DNA of 64,000 nucleotides. Source: Rickettsia endosymbiont of Cardiosporidium cionae (GTDB lineage Bacteria; Pseudomonadota; Alphaproteobacteria; Rickettsiales; Rickettsiaceae). Position 1 is the stretch's first letter. Each line of letters starts with the position of its first letter. The notes under the pieces are model-generated. The model was not told where the DNA came from and searched no databases. It saw nothing but the letters and a program-made list of their open reading frames with translations. This document shows positions 57,958 to 64,000 of the stretch, piece after piece. The translations under genes and the position numbers were made by a program. The stretch lies in contig NZ_JADAQY010000001.1 in the NCBI RefSeq assembly GCF_015476335.1, positions 2,099 through 66,098 on the forward strand, written 5' to 3'.

Positions 57958-59115
57958 CTATTCATAAATTAATGAAATATTATTACAATGATCTCGGTAG
58001 ATTTTACCGGCTAACTCTAATTCTAAGCAAATAGTAGCTACTTGTTGTATAGAAAGGTTTGTATATTCTGGTATTGATGAATATTTGATAGGTGTTGCTG
58101 ATAATGAATCTATAACTATCTTTCTATCTTTATCAGTGATATTAATCATTTTCATATTATTAGCTCTATATTGAGTGCTGAGTATATTGTCATCAAATAT
58201 TTGGTTTGATGATAATAGATTAATCACTGGTGATAAGTTATTTATTATATCTTGGCTAGATTCTATTAACATTCCTTCTCCATTTTTTATTAACTTATTA
58301 CTGCCTGAATATCTTGGATCTAATGGGAACCCAGGTACTACAAACACTTCTCTATTTTGTTCTAATGCAAAATTAGCTGTTGATAGTGACCCAGAATTAG
58401 TTTTAGCTTCTATTACTAATGTTCCAAGGGAAATTCCTGATATTATTCTATTGCGTTGATGAAAATTTTTACTTAACGCTTTAGTTCCTATTGGTGATTC
58501 TGATATAATGAGTGAATTTTTTGATAATGTATGGAATAGTTCTGCATTTTTACTTGGATATATATTATCAATACCCCCAGCAATAATTGCTATAGTATTT
58601 TCTATACTTGATTGATGTACTTCGGTATCTATACCTATTGCTAATCCAGAAACAGTAACAAAACCTTCAGATACTAATTCACTAATTATCTTTCTAGTTA
58701 ATATTCTGCCATTCATGGAACAATTTCTTGCTCCAACTACTGAAATAATTTTTTTTCTATTGGCTAATTGAATATTTCCATTATATGTTAATAGAGGAGG
58801 GTAACTATGTGTTTCTAATAATAATTTGGGATAATCAGGGTTTGTATATGTAATGAATTTGCTGTTATTATCATCGAGTTTTTTTATTTCTTTGAAAGCA
58901 TCTTTTTCAGAATAAACCTTTATAGGGTTTGATCTCCCGCCTCTGAGAGAAAATTCTGCTATATTTTCTAATGCTATTTCAGCAGAATTAAACATTCTGA
59001 TTAGGAGCGCGAATGTTCTAGGGCCAACATTTTCGCTCCTAATCAGTCTTAGGATGCTTATATCTTCTTTTGAGTAATATTTTTGTGTGCTATTTTGAAA
59101 TAGATTTTTGAACAT
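57958..59115 (-). CDS. dprA: DNA processing protein A
   Basis: 385 residues. SAM-like N-terminus ('LRLIRSENVGPRTFALLI'), Rossmann core with 'SVVGARNCS', 'SGLAIGIDTEVH', 'IIAGGIDNIYP' and 'FHQRNRIISGIS', then a winged-helix DML1-like tail. DprA loads RecA on incoming single-stranded DNA in transformation and, in Rhodobacter, in GTA receipt. It is full length with intact motifs. Confidence 0.95.
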   Translation of the reverse strand: MFKNLFQNSTQKYYSKEDISILRLIRSENVGPRTFALLIRMFNSAEIALENIAEFSLRGGRSNPIKVYSEKDAFKEIKKLDDNNSKFITYTNPDYPKLLLETHSYPPLLTYNGNIQLANRKKIISVVGARNCSMNGRILTRKIISELVSEGFVTVSGLAIGIDTEVHQSSIENTIAIIAGGIDNIYPSKNAELFHTLSKNSLIISESPIGTKALSKNFHQRNRIISGISLGTLVIEAKTNSGSLSTANFALEQNREVFVVPGFPLDPRYSGSNKLIKNGEGMLIESSQDIINNLSPVINLLSSNQIFDDNILSTQYRANNMKMINITDKDRKIVIDSLSATPIKYSSIPEYTNLSIQQVATICLELELAGKIYRDHCNNISLIYE

Positions 59116-59156
59116 TAAACTTTATAAATTTGGATCAATTTATTTAATTGTATTTA

Positions 59157-59759
59157 TCATAATTTTTTAGCGTTTGCATTAAGGTACTCGGCGATACCTT
59201 CTTGTGTAGGGTTAATGGCTTCTGTACCTTTTATCCAACCGGCAGGACAAACTTCTCCATAATCCAGATAATAATTTAAAGCATCCACCATCCGTAAGGA
59301 TTCATTTATATTTCTACCAAGAGGAAAATCATTAACTACATAATGCCTGATAATAAACTCATCATCTATTAAAAAACTACCCCTGAGTGACATACCATCT
59401 TCATGTAACACATTATAGGCGGTAGATATCTCTTTTGTTAAGTCAGATACTAATGGAAATTGTACATTACCGATACCTCCTTTGTCATAAGCAGTATTTT
59501 TCCAGGCATAATGCGAATAATGTGAATCTATACTAACTGCAACTATTTTTGTGTATACTGCAGTAAACTCACTGAGTTTATTATTTAAAGCGATAATTTC
59601 TGAAGGACATACGAAGGTAAAATTAAGAGGATAAAAAAATACAATGCCTTTATGTCCATTTAAATATTCTTTCAAGTTAAAACTATGTTCTGTAGAATTA
59701 TCTGGCATAATAGCTTTTGCAGTAAAATCAGGTGCTTTTTTTCCTATAAAATTTGTCAT
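59157..59759 (-). CDS. typical 2-Cys peroxiredoxin (AhpC/Prx1)
   Basis: 200 residues. Peroxidatic Cys51 in 'FTFVCPSE' and resolving Cys171 in 'GEVCPAGW' are both present, with the C-terminal arm 'AEYLNANAKKL'. Reduces peroxides, using thioredoxin or AhpF. First gene of the leftward run; the 674-bp gap to bamA must contain its promoter. Confidence 0.95.
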   Translation of the reverse strand: MTNFIGKKAPDFTAKAIMPDNSTEHSFNLKEYLNGHKGIVFFYPLNFTFVCPSEIIALNNKLSEFTAVYTKIVAVSIDSHYSHYAWKNTAYDKGGIGNVQFPLVSDLTKEISTAYNVLHEDGMSLRGSFLIDDEFIIRHYVVNDFPLGRNINESLRMVDALNYYLDYGEVCPAGWIKGTEAINPTQEGIAEYLNANAKKL

Positions 59760-60093
59760 AGTATAATACCTATTAAATATTAATTAAATTATTAGTAAAT
59801 ACAGTTTAATATTTATTTTTGCAATTAAAAATTATCTCATTTAACAATATGAATAGATAATTTAATACCTATATATAACTTTTTTAGTCAAATATCAAAT
59901 TAAATAATTATTCTGATAATTATAATTAGGTATTATTAAATAGACTAAAAATTGTACAAATAATCTATCATTTTTCTAATTAATAATAAATTAAGTATGA
60001 AACATCATTTTATCAATTCAATTTATCTATATTGTATTTCATTAATTATGATTTATTAAGTAATATGCTAATATTAGCAGTCAAGCATTTTAG

Positions 60094-60122
60094 TTGACAT
60101 TTGGTATTCATGCTAATAATAT
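60094..60122 (+). promoter_or_regulatory. candidate sigma-70 promoter towards bamA
   Basis: TTGACA (60094-60099), 17-bp spacer, TAATAT (60117-60122, four of six matches to TATAAT). It would give a leader of about 300 nt before bamA. Confidence 0.4.
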
Positions 60123-60186
60123 TCTGTTCATGACGTTACTAGCAGTTTATAAAATTGCTTGATGCATGGATTTGTTTATTAATTTT

Positions 60187-60195
60187 TGGTATAAT
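60187..60195 (+). promoter_or_regulatory. extended -10 promoter candidate upstream of bamA
   Basis: TGG followed at once by a perfect TATAAT (60190-60195) fits an extended -10 element. No good -35 lies at 17 bp. Confidence 0.35.
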
Positions 60196-60433
60196 TAACT
60201 CTCATTGAATTGCTAATTTAAGCTTATTGATAAATTTTTTTGAGTTTAATTAGTGAACATTGATTTATAAAGATCATAATTAATAATCGGTCTATTCTAG
60301 TGTATATTTTAAGTGTATTTTTTGGATCAGTAACATATAATTTAGTCTTAGCGTTTCTGTGTATAATTTAGATAATCAACTAAAACTAGATCAAGTTGTT
60401 ATGAATTTTTATTATAATTATATATATTGAATC

Positions 60434-62785
60434 ATGACAAAGATCGGTATTACTAGCCGTTTTATACAAGCGTGTATTTTACAGTGTACAGTTATTTTGT
60501 TAGTTATATGCCAGAGTATTTTGGTGTTTGCTGAAAACAGTTTTGATACCAGAATCGATAAGATAGTGATTACTGGTAATCATAGTATAGAAACTTCTAC
60601 AGTTCAAGAGTATCTAGGGATTAATGTTGGTAGTAATTACAGTTCACACGTTAAAGAGGATGCTATACAAAATCTTTATAAAACCGGTTTTTTTCAGAAG
60701 ATTAAAATTGATTTTGTACAGAGCATTTTGACAGTAAGCTTATTAGAGAATCAATTTATTTCCAGTATCAGTATTGTAGGTAATCATAAGATACAATCTG
60801 CAGCAATCAATAAATATCTCAAGTTGGTGACAGGTGAGTATTTAAATGATTATAAATTGCGTAAAGATATTATGACAATTAAGTCTTTGTATATAAAGCG
60901 TGGGTTCTTAGATGTTAAAGTCGAAGCACAAATTGTAAATAAAAATTCTCAGTCTGGTATCGCATCTATAGTATTTAAAATTACTGAAGGCAATAAAGTA
61001 GGTTTATTTAATATCATTTTTATAGGAAATAAACATTATAAAGACATAGAACTAAAATCTTTAATTCGTTCTAGGGTGTATAATCCTATTAGAATATGGG
61101 AAGTTCATGATTTGTATGACTTGAGCAATATAGAACATGATAAAATGCTTTTAGAAGAATTTTATAATTCTGTAGGCTTTGCAGATTTTAAAATTAATTC
61201 TGTTACATCAATATTAGATCCTAAAAAAGGAATTACTGTTATATATTCTATTGATGAAGGAAGTAAGTATAATTTTGGCTCCACAAAATTGGTAAATGAG
61301 TTATCCAAAATTGATGATCAAGAGATTTTAAAACATTTTGATATCAAATATGGTACAGTATTCAATATATATTCTATTAAATATGCTATTCAAAAAGTTA
61401 AAGATTCCCTAGAAGAAATGGGATATAATGGGCTGGATATTGATTATGATATGGTGTTTGATCATTTTCATAAATTGGTAGATATTAATATTACAGTTAA
61501 GTATATGCCAAAAATCTTTATTGATAACATAATTATACGAGGTAATGTTAGAACTAAGGATCAAGTAATACGTAATAAGTTTGATTTTCATGAGGGTGAT
61601 ATATTAAATGGCGATAGTTTATTTCAAGCTAAGTATCGCCTAGAACAGTTGAATTATTTTAAATATGTTATGATCAAAACTTCTCCTACAAATTTTATAG
61701 ATAAAAAAAATTTATTAGTTGAAGTAGATGAGAAAAGTACTGCTACTCTTGGGCTAAATGTTGCTTATAGTAGTCAAAACAAAGGGTTTTCAGGTGGTGT
61801 TAATTTATCAGAAAGTAATTTTGGAGGAAATGAGCAATTGCTAAATATTGCCGCTAATTTTGCTGGTAAAAATAATAATGCATTGGATATAGATTTTGTA
61901 ACCCCAGGCATTTTCAATAAAAGATTTTCTTTTGGGATGGGTTTTTTTTTGCATGCTTCTGGACATGTAAAAGATAAGTTATTTGGAGCTACTGATTTAC
62001 AGAATTTTGATAATAAAGCTGTTGGAGGCTCTTTGTCATTTTACTATCAAGTTAATAACTATATTTCCCAAGCATTGCATTACAACTTTAGCAGATTAAA
62101 AATGAATACCAATAGTCAATCAAGATTCGTTACTGATGATTCTGGTAAATTTACTGAATCGTCATTACATTATAATATAACACTCGATAAATTAGATAGT
62201 CCTATGTTGCCTAAAAATGGGTATATATTAAATGCTTCTGAAAGAATTGCTGGTCTTGGAGGTAATATAAAATATTTTAGACATGAAGTATCTTTGAAAT
62301 TACTTAAATCATTTTTTGATAACAGGTGGACATTTAAGAATGCTTTAAATGCCGGTAAAATACATGCTTTTGGTTCGGATAAAAGGGTTTATGTTTTTAA
62401 CAGATTTAATTTAGGAGATGAGTCATTAAAAGGTTTCGAATTTGGTGGTATAGGACCCAAAGAAAAATCTGATACACCTGAATCTTTAGGAGGTAACAAC
62501 TATTACAGTTTTGCTACAGAGCTAGAGGTACCGTTACCGATATCTAGGTCTGTAGAACTTAGTGGAAGAGTGTTTATGAATTTAGGTTCAGTTTGGGGAG
62601 TTGATACTAAAGCTGATAATAATATAGATTTTTATAATGATAAATCTATTAGGATTGCAGCTGGCTTTGGATTTACTTTATTAACTCCATTGGCTCCAAT
62701 ACAAGTATCTTGGGCGTGGCCTATAAAAAAGAAAAAATATGACGTGCCTAAAAATTTTCATATAACATTCTCAACGAATTTTTAG
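60434..62785 (+). CDS. bamA: outer membrane protein assembly factor BamA
   Basis: 783 residues. A signal peptide (hydrophobic 12-32, cleavage near VFA-EN) is followed by five POTRA domains (about 38-440) and a 16-strand Omp85 barrel. The barrel shows 'NYYSFATELEVPLP' with the nearby 'GFTLLTPLAPIQVSWAWP' and ends in Phe (FSTNF). The lid-lock-type motif 'NRFNLGDESLKGFEFGGIGP' corresponds to the VRGF loop. It inserts outer-membrane proteins. The lepB gene starts 23 bp downstream. Confidence 0.95.
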   Translation: MTKIGITSRFIQACILQCTVILLVICQSILVFAENSFDTRIDKIVITGNHSIETSTVQEYLGINVGSNYSSHVKEDAIQNLYKTGFFQKIKIDFVQSILTVSLLENQFISSISIVGNHKIQSAAINKYLKLVTGEYLNDYKLRKDIMTIKSLYIKRGFLDVKVEAQIVNKNSQSGIASIVFKITEGNKVGLFNIIFIGNKHYKDIELKSLIRSRVYNPIRIWEVHDLYDLSNIEHDKMLLEEFYNSVGFADFKINSVTSILDPKKGITVIYSIDEGSKYNFGSTKLVNELSKIDDQEILKHFDIKYGTVFNIYSIKYAIQKVKDSLEEMGYNGLDIDYDMVFDHFHKLVDINITVKYMPKIFIDNIIIRGNVRTKDQVIRNKFDFHEGDILNGDSLFQAKYRLEQLNYFKYVMIKTSPTNFIDKKNLLVEVDEKSTATLGLNVAYSSQNKGFSGGVNLSESNFGGNEQLLNIAANFAGKNNNALDIDFVTPGIFNKRFSFGMGFFLHASGHVKDKLFGATDLQNFDNKAVGGSLSFYYQVNNYISQALHYNFSRLKMNTNSQSRFVTDDSGKFTESSLHYNITLDKLDSPMLPKNGYILNASERIAGLGGNIKYFRHEVSLKLLKSFFDNRWTFKNALNAGKIHAFGSDKRVYVFNRFNLGDESLKGFEFGGIGPKEKSDTPESLGGNNYYSFATELEVPLPISRSVELSGRVFMNLGSVWGVDTKADNNIDFYNDKSIRIAAGFGFTLLTPLAPIQVSWAWPIKKKKYDVPKNFHITFSTNF

Positions 62786-62808
62786 TTAATTTAATAGTAT
62801 TATAATCA

Positions 62809-63579
62809 ATGTTAAGGTCTAAATTTTCAATTAAACAATTTTTATTAGAAAGTCTGATAGTGGTAATTTCTGTATTATCGATTAAGATATTTTTAATAGA
62901 ATTATTTTTTGTTCCTACTGGCTCTATGAATAATACAATATTAAATAACGAATATATATTAGGTAGTAAATATTCATATGGATTTAGTAAATATTCTATT
63001 CCATTTTTTCCAAATATTTTTGAGGGTAGATTATTTAGTACTGAACCTGGTAGAGGTGATATTGTTATAATGAAAAATCCAAATTCTGACGTGAGATTTA
63101 TTAAAAGATTAATTGGTATGCCAGGAGAAAAAGTAGAAATTATTAATGATGTGATTTATATAAATGATATACCTATTAAAAGGAGTTTTGTCTCATTAGT
63201 AAATAATGAAAATGGAAAACAATATATGAAATATCAGGAAACTTTATTTAATAATGTTTCTTATTTTTCCTATAAATTTATAAAAGCAGATAATAATTTA
63301 TTAGACAGATACAATTTTGCTAATTTTGGTCCTTATGTTATACCACAAGGCCATTATTTTTTTCTAGGAGATAATAGGGATGAATCCAGTGATAGTAGAT
63401 TTTCATTAGGTTTTGTTTCTTTTGAACATTTCATAGCTAAAGCACAATACATAGTATTTTCTACTAAATATCTATTAAAAGATGAAAATACAAGTTTTAT
63501 AGAAGCTTTATCTAGAATTTGGTTATGGGTGAATTCTATTAGGTCAAATAGGTTATTTACTAATTTATATAGTTTATAA
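62809..63579 (+). CDS. lepB: signal peptidase I
   Basis: 256 residues. One N-terminal membrane helix (residues 12-33), catalytic Ser39 (PTGSMNNTI) and Lys99 (VRFIKRLIGMPGE), and 'FFLGDNRDESSDSR' near the C-terminus complete the S26 set. It cuts Sec signal peptides. The bamA-lepB-rnc run is probably one operon; lepB-rnc is a widespread pair. Confidence 0.95.
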   Translation: MLRSKFSIKQFLLESLIVVISVLSIKIFLIELFFVPTGSMNNTILNNEYILGSKYSYGFSKYSIPFFPNIFEGRLFSTEPGRGDIVIMKNPNSDVRFIKRLIGMPGEKVEIINDVIYINDIPIKRSFVSLVNNENGKQYMKYQETLFNNVSYFSYKFIKADNNLLDRYNFANFGPYVIPQGHYFFLGDNRDESSDSRFSLGFVSFEHFIAKAQYIVFSTKYLLKDENTSFIEALSRIWLWVNSIRSNRLFTNLYSL

Positions 63580-63606
63580 TATGATAATTAATTGTCATTA
63601 AGCATT

Positions 63607-64000
63607 ATGACACTTGATATTTGTGACTTCACTATTTTAGAAAATAAAATTGGCTATAGTTTTCTGGATAAGAAGCTTTTAGCAGAAGCTTTGTTCCATC
63701 CTTCTATTAAGCAAATCAGGAATTCTAATTCAGTAAAAAATTATGAGAGATTTGAGTTATTAGGAGATGCCATCCTTTCTTTTGTTATTTTAGAGTTGTT
63801 ATTAGAAAAATTTCCTGATTATACTGAAGGGAATATTTCTAAAATTAAATCTTATTTAGTATCAAAAGATGTATTATATCAAGTGGGTGCAGAAATTGAT
63901 ATTAAGTCACATATTGTAATGAGTCCTGGAGAAGAAAATTCAGGTGGTAGGTACAATATTAATAATATAGCAAATGTAGTAGAGGCCTTAATAGCCGCTA
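63607..64000 (+). CDS. rnc: ribonuclease III, 5' part, cut by the window end
   Basis: 131 codons are visible from the ATG at 63607, 27 bp after lepB; a TTG at 63592 is an alternative start. 'NYERFELLGDAILSFVI' is the RNase III signature with its metal-binding Glu and Asp, and 'NNIANVVEALIAA' is the second catalytic helix. The rest of the catalytic domain and the dsRNA-binding domain lie beyond the window. Confidence 0.95.
   Translation, partial: MTLDICDFTILENKIGYSFLDKKLLAEALFHPSIKQIRNSNSVKNYERFELLGDAILSFVILELLLEKFPDYTEGNISKIKSYLVSKDVLYQVGAEIDIKSHIVMSPGEENSGGRYNINNIANVVEALIAA

Larger units (their letters stand above)
59760..60433. other. divergent intergenic region peroxiredoxin/bamA
   Basis: 674 bp without a gene; A+T-rich with stops in all frames. 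It holds the promoter candidates for bamA listed separately. No RNA gene was recognised. Confidence 0.5.

Noticed and set aside
59760-60433. tRNA or other stable RNA gene in the peroxiredoxin/bamA gap
   Set aside because: No cloverleaf arms or conserved T-arm sequence could be found; the stretch is uniformly A+T-rich.

Overview
The window reads as the chromosome of an obligately intracellular alphaproteobacterium of the order Rickettsiales, most like the Rickettsiaceae/Midichloriaceae side. The evidence is the strong A+T bias, the ChpT phosphotransferase, a ZauP-ZapA pair, a shrunken gene-transfer-agent (GTA) head/tail cluster, and long gaps without genes. It still has lipid A synthesis and export (lpxB, an LptF/LptG permease), BamA, Skp, an Slt transglycosylase and the aspartate/DAP genes lysC and dapA. 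This suggests a real outer membrane and peptidoglycan, unlike the wall-poor Anaplasmataceae.

Region 0.5-18.4 kb (+ strand) is the accessory locus and the most unusual part. Two coiled-coil genes precede a single 3,856-residue gene. Its protein has a disordered N-terminus, a long helical solenoid, a complete SecA-type DEAD motor, a TPR-like motif, hydrophobic segments, a repetitive Asn/Thr/Lys then Lys/Pro linker, and a C-terminal domain of about 300 residues that looks like a toxin. A candidate immunity gene overlaps its end. Directly downstream the linker, toxin and immunity unit is repeated as a second, N-terminally headless cassette. About 1 kb of linker looks identical in both copies, while toxin and immunity sequences differ in patches. 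This is the layout of a polymorphic toxin with an orphan reserve cassette, carried by a SecA-motor protein rather than an Rhs or CdiA scaffold. A 55-residue membrane protein, a membrane-anchored TPR protein and an HExxH membrane metalloprotease follow.

Region 18.8-26.3 kb (- strand) holds skp, SCO1, dapA, infA, secD, yajC, an MsbA-type ABC exporter and an MlaD-like protein. Region 26.5-33 kb (mostly +) holds three stem-loops, uvrC, fabD (-), slt and a class I fructose-bisphosphate aldolase. Region 33-41 kb (-) holds a Bax-inhibitor-1 family protein, fumC, chpT and the pyruvate dehydrogenase genes lpd, pdhC, pdhB and pdhA. A gap of 1.1 kb without genes and a probable 6S RNA next to zapA follow.

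Region 42.3-52.3 kb (-) holds zauP-zapA, ubiD, an LptF/G permease, a DUF2335 protein, seven GTA-type genes (prohead protease, capsid, connector, adaptor, DUF3168, DUF2460, DUF2163; tail tube, tape measure and hub are missing) and an unknown membrane protein. Region 52.5-59.8 kb (-) holds lysC, comEC, lpxB, a truncated EptA-like membrane domain, dprA and a 2-Cys peroxiredoxin. Region 60-64 kb (+) holds bamA, lepB and the start of rnc. No tRNA, rRNA, CRISPR array or insertion sequence was recognised.
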